Positions 1 to 6,895 of a stretch of DNA of 7,324 nt are shown here, in pieces (the stretch's first letter is position 1; every line of letters starts with the position of its first letter). The stretch lies in assembly GCA_903858195.1 (NCBI GenBank), contig CAIOHW010000271.1, forward strand, positions 1 to 7,324, given 5' to 3'. This DNA comes from Oligoflexia bacterium. GTDB lineage: Bacteria > Bdellovibrionota > UBA1018. Made by a program: the position numbers and the translations under genes. The notes beneath the pieces are model-generated. The model saw only the letters and a program-made list of their open reading frames with translations. It was not told the DNA's origin and ran no database searches.

Positions 1-120
1 CCTTCTGCTCAGCCTTCTGCTCGGCCTTCTGCTCGGCCTTCTGCTCGGCCTTCTGCTCGGCCTTCTGCTCGGCCTTCTGCTCGGCCTTCTGCTCGGCCTT
101 CTGCTCAGACTTCTGCTCAG
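1..120 (-). repeat. 12-bp coding minisatellite, ten units visible
   Basis: Ten head-to-tail copies of a 12-mer (plus strand CCTTCTGCTCGG), continuing past the left edge. Units 2-8 are identical. Unit 1 ends in AG instead of GG, unit 9 likewise, and unit 10 (ACTTCTGCTCAG) differs at two places. A degenerate eleventh unit (ACTTTTGGTCTG) sits at 121-132. On the minus strand each unit reads GCC GAG CAG AAG (Ala-Glu-Gln-Lys). The units nearest the gene start carry TCT (Ser) in place of GCC. The unit length is a multiple of three, so copy-number change keeps the frame. The identical central units suggest recent expansion by slippage or unequal exchange. Confidence 0.95.
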
Positions 121-241
121 ACTTTTGGTCTGATGTACCGGTCGGCGTTGGCGATGGTACGACGGCGCCAGCCACCGAGGCGAGGCCCGGTACCAGACCG
201 ATCAAGAGTGCCAGTTTTGCTGCGAGTGTTTTTCGTTTCAT
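1..241 (-). CDS. Secreted AEQK-repeat protein, N-terminal part (runs off left edge)
   Basis: The N-terminal 80 codons of a gene that continues beyond position 1. ATG at 241-239 follows a strong ribosome binding site (GGGAGGAG on the minus strand, 255-248) with 6 nt spacing. The protein opens with a Sec signal peptide: basic MKRK, a hydrophobic stretch to about residue 23, and an A-G-A cleavage site after residue 26. A short Pro/Thr linker (VVPSPTPTGTS, 27-37) leads into ten tetrapeptides at residues 41-80: two S-E-Q-K, then eight A-E-Q-K. The repeat is rich in helix-forming residues and strongly charged, so a long exported helix is plausible. I recognise no family, and the C-terminal part is not visible, so a function cannot be assigned. 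The frame stays open to the edge and matches the repeat phase exactly, which supports it being coding. It is transcribed divergently from the GT20 gene. Confidence 0.8.
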   Translation of the reverse strand, partial: MKRKTLAAKLALLIGLVPGLASVAGAVVPSPTPTGTSDQKSEQKSEQKAEQKAEQKAEQKAEQKAEQKAEQKAEQKAEQK

Positions 242-254
242 GAAGGACTCCTCC

Positions 255-269
255 CTGAATGCAATTCAG
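255..269. promoter_or_regulatory. Inverted repeat in the divergent intergenic gap (possible operator)
   Basis: A perfect 6-bp inverted repeat, CTGAAT-GCA-ATTCAG, lies directly upstream of, and touching, the ribosome binding site of the AEQK-repeat gene. It is in the 158-bp gap between that gene and the GT20 gene. It could be a regulator site or a small hairpin in the leader. A 15-bp repeat can arise by chance, and I found no convincing -35/-10 pair on either strand in this gap. Confidence 0.25.
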
Positions 270-399
270 ACGGATGTGTGTCGACAGTGATTCTGGTTCG
301 GCTACGGTCGTGTGTTTTGCAACGCCGGTGCCATGCCGCCCGTGCATTCTCGCCCTGACAAATCCTTCAGGGAATGCCGGTTGCAGTCTTCACTTTCGG

Positions 400-1836
400 A
401 TGAGGCGCAAACTGGTTCTGCTCTCACATCGACAGCCTTTTCGGCATGAACGCCGCACTCCTGACGCAGCAGCGCGTGTGACCCGCCCAGTCAGCGGGCT
501 GCTTTCAGCCGTCGAGCCCGTGATGCAGGAGTATGGCGGGACTTGGATTGCCCGCTCGTGCGGAAACGCCGACATCGAGGCGGTGGATGAAAACGGCATC
601 TGGCAGGGTCCGTCGGGTTTTCGTCTCAAGCGACTCTTCTTCAACCAGAATGAGCTCGACGGCCACACCCACGGGTTCTCGAACGGTGCCCTCTGGCCAC
701 TCTGCCACATCGCCTACCAGAAGCCCGAGTTCCGTCGCTCGTCCTGGCGCACGTATCAGGCGGTGAATGCGAGGTTCGCGGAAGCCGCGGCCCAAGAAAA
801 ACCTGACGCAGAAACCCATGTGCTCGTCCAAGACTTCCATCTTGCACTTACCCCTGCCCTGCTCAGGCGCCGGCTTGAGACAGGACTCGAGCGCAAGGAC
901 CTTCCAGGAATCGCCCTGTTTTGGCACATCCCGTGGCCACCGGCTGATGTGATGGCCCGCTGCCCCTGGATCGGCGAGCTGATCGAGGGAATGCTCGGGT
1001 CAGATCTGGTGGGATTTCACACACAGGAGGACTGCGACCACTTTCTGGCCACCTGCGCGCAACTGCTCGGACTCCCCATTCGCGAATCGGCGCACACAGT
1101 CAGGTGGGATGGCCGCGACATTCGCGTCAGGCCGATCCCCGTTTCGATTGCACCTGCCCATTTCGAGCGCTTGGAATGGAGCGAGAAATCCAAGTTTTGG
1201 AAGCAGCGACTCGGAATCGAAAGTCGCCGGATCGCCCTGGCGGTGGATCGGATGGACCCCACCAAGGGAATCCTGGAAAGATTGGCTGCCTACGAGCTGC
1301 TGCTCGAACGCCGCCCATCACTAGGAGCCGATCTGACACTCGTGCAGGTAGCCACCCCCTGCCGCACTGAATTGGCCGAGTACCGCCGCCTCTCGCAGGA
1401 GCTGGCATCGGCACTCGAGCGCATCCGGACCCGGCACCGGCTGCGCCCCGAACGAAGCCCTCCGGTGGTGCTGATCCAGGAACCGCAGGACTGGAGAAGC
1501 CTCTCGGAGCTCTACCAGATGTCGGACCTCTGCATCGCAAGCCCCCTGCATGATGGAATGAACCTCGTTGCCAAGGAGTACGCCTGGTGCCAGGGCCACC
1601 ATCAAGGTGCGCTCGTGCTTTCTCGTTTTGCGGGGGCTTCACGTGAATTTGGACGTGACGCCTGGATGGTCAACCCTCACGATCCGGATGGATTTGCGGA
1701 AGTGTTGGCCGAGGCCCTCGAGGCGCCCGAGGCGGAGCGAGAGGCAAGGATGTCACGCCTGCGCCGGACCGTGACTGAACGCACAGCGCTGGACTGGGGA
1801 AACCAGATCATCCGGGAGCTCGAAGACCGGCTGTGA
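400..1836 (+). CDS. otsA: GT20 glycosyltransferase, trehalose-6-phosphate synthase type
   Basis: A 478-aa cytoplasmic retaining glycosyltransferase of family GT20, expected to join a nucleotide-activated glucose to glucose-6-phosphate (trehalose-6-phosphate synthase) or to a related phosphate acceptor. Family landmarks in order are: LLSHRQPF near the N-terminus, S-G-L at about 32-34, LVQDFHL (H147), HIPWPP, GFHTQED, the donor-phosphate pair R284 and K289 in RMDPTKG, and PLHDGMNLVAKEY with D385 and E393. Length matches bacterial OtsA. ATG at 400 was chosen because it sits just before the first conserved strand. The frame is open further upstream (ATGs at 259 and 274), but those extra residues look non-coding. 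No good ribosome binding site precedes 400. OtsA normally has S-N-R at the N-terminus; S-H-R here is closer to the Y-H-R of glucosylglycerol-phosphate synthases, so the acceptor is uncertain. No phosphatase partner is visible. It ends in tandem stops (TGATAA), 15 bp before the glycosylase gene. Confidence 0.88.
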   Translation: MRRKLVLLSHRQPFRHERRTPDAAARVTRPVSGLLSAVEPVMQEYGGTWIARSCGNADIEAVDENGIWQGPSGFRLKRLFFNQNELDGHTHGFSNGALWPLCHIAYQKPEFRRSSWRTYQAVNARFAEAAAQEKPDAETHVLVQDFHLALTPALLRRRLETGLERKDLPGIALFWHIPWPPADVMARCPWIGELIEGMLGSDLVGFHTQEDCDHFLATCAQLLGLPIRESAHTVRWDGRDIRVRPIPVSIAPAHFERLEWSEKSKFWKQRLGIESRRIALAVDRMDPTKGILERLAAYELLLERRPSLGADLTLVQVATPCRTELAEYRRLSQELASALERIRTRHRLRPERSPPVVLIQEPQDWRSLSELYQMSDLCIASPLHDGMNLVAKEYAWCQGHHQGALVLSRFAGASREFGRDAWMVNPHDPDGFAEVLAEALEAPEAEREARMSRLRRTVTERTALDWGNQIIRELEDRL

Positions 1837-1851
1837 TAAGCCGGTGGACGG

Positions 1852-2553
1852 ATGTCCGATCGAGCCCAGTTCGAAGAGCAGGTCACCTGCTGCACACTCT
1901 GCCCCCGCTTGAGGGAGCACTGCACGGCCGTGGCCCGTGAGCGCCGAAAGGCCTATCGGGATGAGGAATACTGGGGAAGACCGGTGCCGCCTTTTGGGTC
2001 GTGCGACGCCCGACTCCTCATCGTCGGCCTCGCCCCGGGCGCCCATGGTGCCAACCGAACGGGGCGGATCTTCACCGGTGACCGCTCCGGAGACTGGCTT
2101 TATCGGGCGCTTCACAAGGCGGGTTTTGCAAACCAGGCCGAGTCGCGAGGGCGCGATGACGGCCTGGAACTCAGGGACGCCCGCATCACCTGCGTCGTGA
2201 AGTGCGCGCCTCCTGACAATAAGCCCCTTCCAACGGAGATCTCTACCTGCTCAGCGCGGTTTCTGGCTGGGGAACTCGACAAGAATCAGGGATCAAAGGT
2301 CATCATCGCCCTGGGAAGGCTTGCCTGGGACACGATTCAGAAGCATCTCGATCCCGAAGGCCGCCGCACGCCATTCAGTCACGGAGCTCGGCGCACGCTC
2401 CCGGATGGCAGGCTCCTTTTGGCCTCATTTCACCCCAGCCAGCAGAACACCTTCACAGGAAGGCTCACCGAACCCATGTTCGATTCGGTGTTTGCCGAAG
2501 CCTCACTGCAGCTGCATAAAAATGTCGAGGATCCGCTTTCGGGGAACGCGTAG
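1852..2553 (+). CDS. Family 5 (UDGb) uracil-DNA glycosylase
   Basis: A 233-aa DNA repair enzyme that removes uracil, and in characterised family 5 members other deaminated bases such as hypoxanthine, from double-stranded DNA. Motif A is GLAPGAHGANRTGR at 59-72, followed by FTGDRSGDWLY. The Ala-Pro-Gly-Ala-His-Gly form, without the catalytic Asp or Asn of other UDG families, is diagnostic of family 5. The second active-site loop is HPSQQNTFTGRLT (194-206). Four cysteines fit the family 4Fe-4S cluster: C14 and C17 (C-x2-C), then C118 and C133 flanking APPDNKP. C13 and C24 are extra. Start ATG 1852 is in the same frame as the upstream gene and 15 bp after its stop. The ribosome binding site is weak (GGTGG, very close to ATG), so reinitiation or coupling is likely. 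The last 51 bp lie antisense to the end of the lipoprotein gene. Confidence 0.93.
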   Translation: MSDRAQFEEQVTCCTLCPRLREHCTAVARERRKAYRDEEYWGRPVPPFGSCDARLLIVGLAPGAHGANRTGRIFTGDRSGDWLYRALHKAGFANQAESRGRDDGLELRDARITCVVKCAPPDNKPLPTEISTCSARFLAGELDKNQGSKVIIALGRLAWDTIQKHLDPEGRRTPFSHGARRTLPDGRLLLASFHPSQQNTFTGRLTEPMFDSVFAEASLQLHKNVEDPLSGNA

Positions 2554-4875
2554 CTTCCAGGAATCGCGGCCATCCCACTTCCAGAGCAGAAAGCCGATCT
2601 TTTCGAGGGTCGTCTCGGGAGGCTTGCCGCGATCCAGGAGATAAGTGAACAGCGCCTCGAGATCCGAGCGCGAAAGCGACGGGTCATTTGCCATCGCGCG
2701 CAGCACCGGCTCGAACTTGGGAAATGCGGCAAGCGACTCCGCCGTATTGAGAAGCCCATTGCGATCGGCATCGTAGGTGACGAAGGTCACCTCCATGTAG
2801 TGCGGGATCACCGAGAGCACCTGGAACTCCAGAATTCCAACGTAACCGGGCGCCTTTGCGCCCTTCATTGCAACACTGAGCAACTGCTGCAGAAAAAGTC
2901 TCGAGCCGTCGGCATTACCGCCCGCCGTGGCAGAGGCCAGGGAAAGCGACGCCAGATGCGCCCTCAATCCCGGCAAGTGGGCGTAAACCTCGTCCGCATG
3001 TTCGACCAGGTAATCCAGAACGCAGCCTTCGGGAATCATCGGGGTCTCGAAAACACCTCCTCCGATCGAGGAGCAAACGGACTGCATCAGGAGGTGAAGA
3101 CGGGTGCCGGCCTCCTGTCCGGAGAGCAGGAGCGAGAAGAGCTCAACGCCCTCAAAAAGATCGAGAACCGAGTCGCCGTTGCCGGAATAGCTAAATAGGT
3201 TCCCGTCACGAAAGCGTTCGGCTCCGCCCTCGGGTGCCTCTGGATTCATGAATTGGAGGTCGATCGTGATGTCACGCAGGTCGTTTGAAAGAACGTCGAC
3301 TTCCGGCCCCGCCATAGAGTGGGGGCTCCCCGCCGCCTTGCGAATCGAGTCGTACTTCTTTTCGCGATAGCCCTGCTGACCGAGCACATACCCGAGCCCC
3401 AGGACGTTGGTGATCGAAAGGGAGTTGAAGGTGTGCCTGAGACTTGGCCTGAGCGCATCGATCTCCATGATCACGCCCTCCGGCCCCTGCTGGGGGCGCA
3501 GGCGCGAGATCAGAATCCGAAAAGATTGTATCGCAGCCTGAGTGCGCGGCGAAAGATCCTGCATGCGGGCAACACCCATCGCTGTCTCAACAGGGACGCT
3601 CTCCATGTCGCTCCAGAGATGGCGCGGCAGAGTGGCCGGATCGGAAGCCAGCTGCTCACAATCAAATCGACCCAGGGCCGAGAATACGCCTTCGATGTAA
3701 CGCTGGTTGTCGGACCAGTCGAGAAACGCCCTGCGCGCGCGCTCGACTCCCAGTCGCGTCAGCCCTTCCGCATCACGACCGAGAAAGCCCTCGTTCGTTC
3801 CGGCGAGGAACTTACGGAAAATCGGGCGCATCAGGCGTTTAACCGTTACGAGGCGAACCTTGCCCAGATCCTGCGGTTTGAGCTGATCAAACACACGATC
3901 GAACTCCACGAACGGAATCATTTCGAGCGAACCGTGGTGGCGGATGGCCTCGTCGAACATCGCAAAGAGATCAAGGATCGCCGCAGAGAGCCGATCTCGT
4001 CCAGCGCCGCATCCGGCTTTCACCGAAAAGGTGCTCTGCTCATCAGGAAGAATGGGCCTGCCCTTGATGAAGACCCCTCCAAGCCGGGCCAGCGAAACGA
4101 GAAAACGCGGCCACTCCTCTGGACGAAACTGTTCCGGGCTGGTGCCGAGCAGCACCGGCTTCAGTGCACGCAGGAGCGGAAGCCGTTGCACCAGGCTTCG
4201 CAGGGCTTCAGAGGGGTAGACTTTCTGGAACTCGTTGAAGAGTCCTTCGAGACGGGCCGTGGGGTAATCGCCTGCAGTCTCCGCCAGCAGCGCCCCCACC
4301 TCGGCAAGCGACTGCTGGATTGCCGAAAGAACTGCATCCTGCTTGTCGGCAGGAAGATCGGAGATCGCATCCAGGGTCAGCGGCCTGTAGGCATCGAGCC
4401 GCAGGATCTGGTCGCGCACCCCCGTAGCAAGCCGCTGCAGCGAGCGAAGTTCGACCGAAGTCAGGGTGTCGCCGCGGCCTCCCAGGATGCTGCGCTTGAA
4501 CTCCATGGTCTCAGCCATGAGGTCGCTTGAAATGCGACTCTCACCGAAAAAGAACTTTTCGAGAAAGTTACGGAGTTCGGTGGGCTGGTAGACGCCCGGA
4601 GTGCTTGTCTTGGTCCGGTCAATGAAGAGCTGGATCGAGTCATCCACGCATTGGAACATCTCCTCGACCTGGGCTGGCGTGGCGGTTCCATCAAAGTACT
4701 CGGCAAGGCTGGTGCCTGCATCCTCGAGGCAGGCGGTCTCGCCACCGCTGACTCGAAGCGGGTTTCTCGGAGGCAGAAGCTCAAAGAGACCGAACTTCGC
4801 GCAGCCGCCCAAGAGCGTGCTTGAAAGGAGCAGGATCACCGGAATCGCCGGGGCAAGCCTTGTCCTAGAATACAT
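2503..4875 (-). CDS. Large outer-membrane lipoprotein with EF-hand-like loops
   Basis: A 790-aa predicted lipoprotein. The signal peptide is residues 1-24 with a lipobox L-G-G-C and lipidation at C25. Residue +2 is Ala, not Asp, which favours sorting to the outer membrane. The rest is mostly helical and soluble. Near the C-terminus is a textbook EF-hand calcium loop at 702-713 (D702, D704, N706, G707, E713), followed about 30 residues later by a degenerate partner (PSLSRSDLEALF). A second loop-like segment is at 564-575 (S-G-N-G-D..L-D..E) and a more degenerate one at about 131-142, so the protein may be built from diverged EF-hand units. I cannot name a family. ATG 4875 was chosen because GGAGG lies 8 nt upstream and the signal peptide begins there, although the frame is open further upstream to 5217. 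The start overlaps the end of the barrel gene by 11 bp. Likely a partner of that barrel (inference). Confidence 0.85.
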   Translation of the reverse strand: MYSRTRLAPAIPVILLLSSTLLGGCAKFGLFELLPPRNPLRVSGGETACLEDAGTSLAEYFDGTATPAQVEEMFQCVDDSIQLFIDRTKTSTPGVYQPTELRNFLEKFFFGESRISSDLMAETMEFKRSILGGRGDTLTSVELRSLQRLATGVRDQILRLDAYRPLTLDAISDLPADKQDAVLSAIQQSLAEVGALLAETAGDYPTARLEGLFNEFQKVYPSEALRSLVQRLPLLRALKPVLLGTSPEQFRPEEWPRFLVSLARLGGVFIKGRPILPDEQSTFSVKAGCGAGRDRLSAAILDLFAMFDEAIRHHGSLEMIPFVEFDRVFDQLKPQDLGKVRLVTVKRLMRPIFRKFLAGTNEGFLGRDAEGLTRLGVERARRAFLDWSDNQRYIEGVFSALGRFDCEQLASDPATLPRHLWSDMESVPVETAMGVARMQDLSPRTQAAIQSFRILISRLRPQQGPEGVIMEIDALRPSLRHTFNSLSITNVLGLGYVLGQQGYREKKYDSIRKAAGSPHSMAGPEVDVLSNDLRDITIDLQFMNPEAPEGGAERFRDGNLFSYSGNGDSVLDLFEGVELFSLLLSGQEAGTRLHLLMQSVCSSIGGGVFETPMIPEGCVLDYLVEHADEVYAHLPGLRAHLASLSLASATAGGNADGSRLFLQQLLSVAMKGAKAPGYVGILEFQVLSVIPHYMEVTFVTYDADRNGLLNTAESLAAFPKFEPVLRAMANDPSLSRSDLEALFTYLLDRGKPPETTLEKIGFLLWKWDGRDSWKLRVPRKRILDIFMQLQ

Positions 4876-6295
4876 AGGCCACGCCTCCACTGAGTCGGTC
4901 ATTCGTGCGGTTGCTGCTGATGAAGTCTGAGCCGAATTTCGGCGCATAAAGGATGTCGGCAGCCACCGTCCAGCGCCAGCGCGGGCTTGCCCGGTACTCG
5001 AGGCTGTGCGTGTAGATCTGGGCAGAATGCTCGAGATCAAACAGGGTCTGGGTCTTGAGACGCATGCGCTCTCCGAGGCTGCCCCAGAGCGGCGACTCGA
5101 GCCCGAGCTTAAGCGCGGTGGACTGGCGGTAGCGCAAATCAAAGGCAGTGCCGTTATCGACAGCAAGCGGGCCACGGTCAAAAGCATTGCCGCCCCAGAC
5201 GCGAAGCGCCGAGGCATAGAGCTTCGGCACGTTGCCGCGGCGGCCGGAGGGACGAAGCTCGAGCGCCGGACTCACTGCCCACGCCGGAGCGACCTCTTGC
5301 GTGTTCCAGCTGCGGGGGGTTTCGTCGCGTACGGGCACCTCGCGCAGGCCCGAAAGGCCCAGGCTAAAATGTTCGGAGTTGTAGGCCAGATCACAGGTGG
5401 CCACGTGGTGCATGAGCACGCGCGGATAGACCTCTGCGTCGGCCACTTCAAAGCTCAGATTGTAGCGTGCACTGTAGGCAAGCAGGATTTGGTTGATCGG
5501 CTTGTAGGCATACGAGCTGTTGACCGAGAACCCGCGCACGGCATTGCCAGCCGTTGCGGTGACACCCAGGGCTGGCTTGAGCAGGAGCTCACCCACCGAG
5601 GGGCTCTTGAGCACATACTGGATCGGAGTCGGCTGGTCTTCGAAAACCACTTCGCTGATCGGGGCTCGAAAGAACGGGTCAACCGAGCCGACCTTGCCGT
5701 TTTCAAAGTTCACGGGAAGTCCGCGATCCGGGATGAACATGGGCGAGGCAAAGAAGCTCACGCGACCGCGATCGCTCTGGTAGTCCGCAAAAAGGCCCGA
5801 AAGACCCACGCTTTCGGGATTGAGGTAATCGTAGACGAACCTGGGCTGGATGATGCCGAGCTGCCAGGCCTGATCGAGCACCGACCAGGGCTTGCGCACG
5901 CGCCCGAACTGGACGCCCCACGGCCCGAGGCGCTTGGATGACCCGATGTAAATCTCGGGGAACTCAAGCGCGTTGCAATCGGCGCACTGGATGCCCACAC
6001 CGGCCTGATAGTGCATGACGAGGTCGACCTCGGCACCCCTGCGGGCGGCAGCGCCTTCCATTTCGATGAGCGAGAAGTTGCCTTGGGAAAGAGCGCCCGG
6101 CGGAGTGATGTACGAGGTCGAACCCAGCCCGATCGAACCCCAACGCCCATCGGCCACGCTTTCGGGCGCAAAGGCCTCTGAGAAGCTCTGAGGGACCCAG
6201 TTGGCCTCGGCCACGCCCAGCCATAGCCCCAAAGCCAGGCTTGGAGCGATTCGGGCGGTCAGACTGAGAGTTGGGCGGAAAGACCCCTTCAACAT
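4865..6295 (-). CDS. Outer-membrane beta-barrel protein
   Basis: A 476-aa predicted outer-membrane protein. A signal peptide spans residues 1-31 (hydrophobic core around 16-28, cleavage A-E-A before NW). The mature part shows many amphipathic strands of alternating polar and nonpolar residues, rich in Tyr, Phe and Trp, with Gly/Asn/Asp turns. It ends in V-A-Y-V-F; a C-terminal Phe preceded by alternating hydrophobics is the signal read by the BAM assembly machinery. Size suggests a barrel of roughly 16-18 strands. A C-A-D-C motif (C104, C107) early in the protein is unusual for a barrel, and one further Cys lies in VATCDL. I do not recognise the family; it could be a porin, transporter or assembly factor. 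The ribosome binding site is weak (GGTAGG about 12 nt upstream), but ATG 6295 is the only sensible start. The TAG stop overlaps the lipoprotein start. Confidence 0.85.
   Translation of the reverse strand: MLKGSFRPTLSLTARIAPSLALGLWLGVAEANWVPQSFSEAFAPESVADGRWGSIGLGSTSYITPPGALSQGNFSLIEMEGAAARRGAEVDLVMHYQAGVGIQCADCNALEFPEIYIGSSKRLGPWGVQFGRVRKPWSVLDQAWQLGIIQPRFVYDYLNPESVGLSGLFADYQSDRGRVSFFASPMFIPDRGLPVNFENGKVGSVDPFFRAPISEVVFEDQPTPIQYVLKSPSVGELLLKPALGVTATAGNAVRGFSVNSSYAYKPINQILLAYSARYNLSFEVADAEVYPRVLMHHVATCDLAYNSEHFSLGLSGLREVPVRDETPRSWNTQEVAPAWAVSPALELRPSGRRGNVPKLYASALRVWGGNAFDRGPLAVDNGTAFDLRYRQSTALKLGLESPLWGSLGERMRLKTQTLFDLEHSAQIYTHSLEYRASPRWRWTVAADILYAPKFGSDFISSNRTNDRLSGGVAYVF
4884..4888 (-). promoter_or_regulatory. 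Ribosome binding site of the lipoprotein gene, inside the barrel gene
   Basis: GGAGG on the minus strand, 8 nt before ATG 4875. It lies within the last codons of the barrel gene, whose TAG stop is at 4867-4865, just beyond the new start. This fixes the lipoprotein start and indicates translational coupling. Confidence 0.8.
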
Positions 6296-6332
6296 CGGGG
6301 CGGAACCTACCCCGGGCCCACACTCAATGCAA

Positions 6333-6356
6333 GACTAGTTTAGTCGGATATTAACA
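6333..6356 (-). promoter_or_regulatory. Candidate extended -10 promoter with inverted repeat at the start site
   Basis: In the 90-bp gap before the barrel gene, the minus strand reads TGTTAATAT (6356-6348), an extended -10 (TG-n-TAATAT). No good -35 is visible at the usual spacing, as is common for extended -10 promoters. Two bases downstream is a 5-bp inverted repeat, GACTA-AAC-TAGTC (6345-6333), covering the predicted transcription start. That is a classic place for a repressor site. If correct, the leader is about 45 nt. Based only on motif matching. Confidence 0.4.
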
Positions 6357-6385
6357 GATCTGAACAGTCTGGAATTGCCCAGAGT

Positions 6386-6889
6386 TTACAGCGCTTTCTG
6401 GGGCTTAAGCGACAGCGTCAGCGTAAACTCCGCCACGGGCTCATCTGGAGCCTCCCCCCGGGGCACCCGGGCGGTGATCCTGACCGACATGTCCTGGCGT
6501 TCCGTGCCGGAAAGCACCCGCTCGACGAACTCCCGAATCTCGAGCCCCTGAGTGCAGCGAAACTCAACATCCCCGGTGGGACGCTTCAAAAAGCGGGCAT
6601 CGAAGTCCTTGAACACCAGGCTGACCTTCTTACCGCTCTGCCGGATCAGGCGGTAGGCCATGAGGCCCCCCGCGCAGTCGGCCCCGATGCAGAGCGCCCC
6701 GAAGTACATGCTTCCCAGATGGTTTCGGGTGCGACGGTTCAGCGCAATCTCGATCGCGCAATCCTCTTCGCTGAGCTCCGTGACTCTAGGGAGGCAGGCA
6801 TAGAGCAGCGGGATTTTGGCCATTCCAAAGAAGCGAAGCAGGAGGGTTTCTTTCAGCAGCGTGAGCCGGGATGCGGTCTTGGGAGCCAT
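6386..6889 (-). CDS. DUF4442 hotdog-fold protein (thioesterase-like)
   Basis: A 167-aa cytoplasmic protein of the DUF4442 family, whose members have the hotdog fold shared with acyl-CoA thioesterases; most are uncharacterised. The characteristic segment is NHLGSMYFGAL (56-66) followed by GADCAGGL, then KVSLVFKDFDARFLKRP, and a closing strand VAEFTLTLSLK, all in the family order and at normal length. A catalytic residue is not assigned. ATG 6889 was chosen because it fits the family N-terminus. An in-frame ATG at 6967 would add 26 residues but lies across the ribosome binding site and start of the divergent gene and has no binding site of its own. No Shine-Dalgarno precedes 6889 either. It lies upstream of the barrel gene on the same strand, 90 bp away, and may be a separate unit. 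Confidence 0.87.
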   Translation of the reverse strand: MAPKTASRLTLLKETLLLRFFGMAKIPLLYACLPRVTELSEEDCAIEIALNRRTRNHLGSMYFGALCIGADCAGGLMAYRLIRQSGKKVSLVFKDFDARFLKRPTGDVEFRCTQGLEIREFVERVLSGTERQDMSVRITARVPRGEAPDEPVAEFTLTLSLKPQKAL

Positions 6890-6895
6890 GAACCC

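Noticed and set aside
1..120. CRISPR array
   Set aside because: Units are 12 bp and contiguous with no spacers, and they translate in frame within a signal-peptide gene.
117..347. 76-codon minus-strand frame over the signal peptide region
   Set aside because: Out of frame with the AEQK repeat gene, which has the ribosome binding site and signal peptide. The other frame has neither.
259..399. Upstream starts (259, 274) for the GT20 gene
   Set aside because: They would add 42-47 Cys/Pro-rich residues not expected in GT20 enzymes. The conserved N-terminal strand begins right after ATG 400.
1127..1642. 171-codon minus-strand frame inside the GT20 gene
   Set aside because: Antisense shadow. The plus strand carries conserved GT20 catalytic motifs in this stretch.
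3319..4530. 403-codon open frame on the plus strand
   Set aside because: Fully antisense to the lipoprotein gene. It is a shadow of GC-rich codon use, has no recognisable motif or ribosome binding site, and the opposite strand has a signal peptide, EF-hand and coupled start.
4876..5217. N-terminal extension of the lipoprotein gene to a 904-codon frame
   Set aside because: The extra 114 residues are Ser/Arg/Ala-rich shadow sequence inside the barrel gene. The lipobox signal peptide and GGAGG site both point to ATG 4875.
5006..5941. 311-codon open frame on the plus strand
   Set aside because: Antisense to the beta-barrel gene, with no family features. The minus strand explains the region with a signal peptide and terminal Phe.
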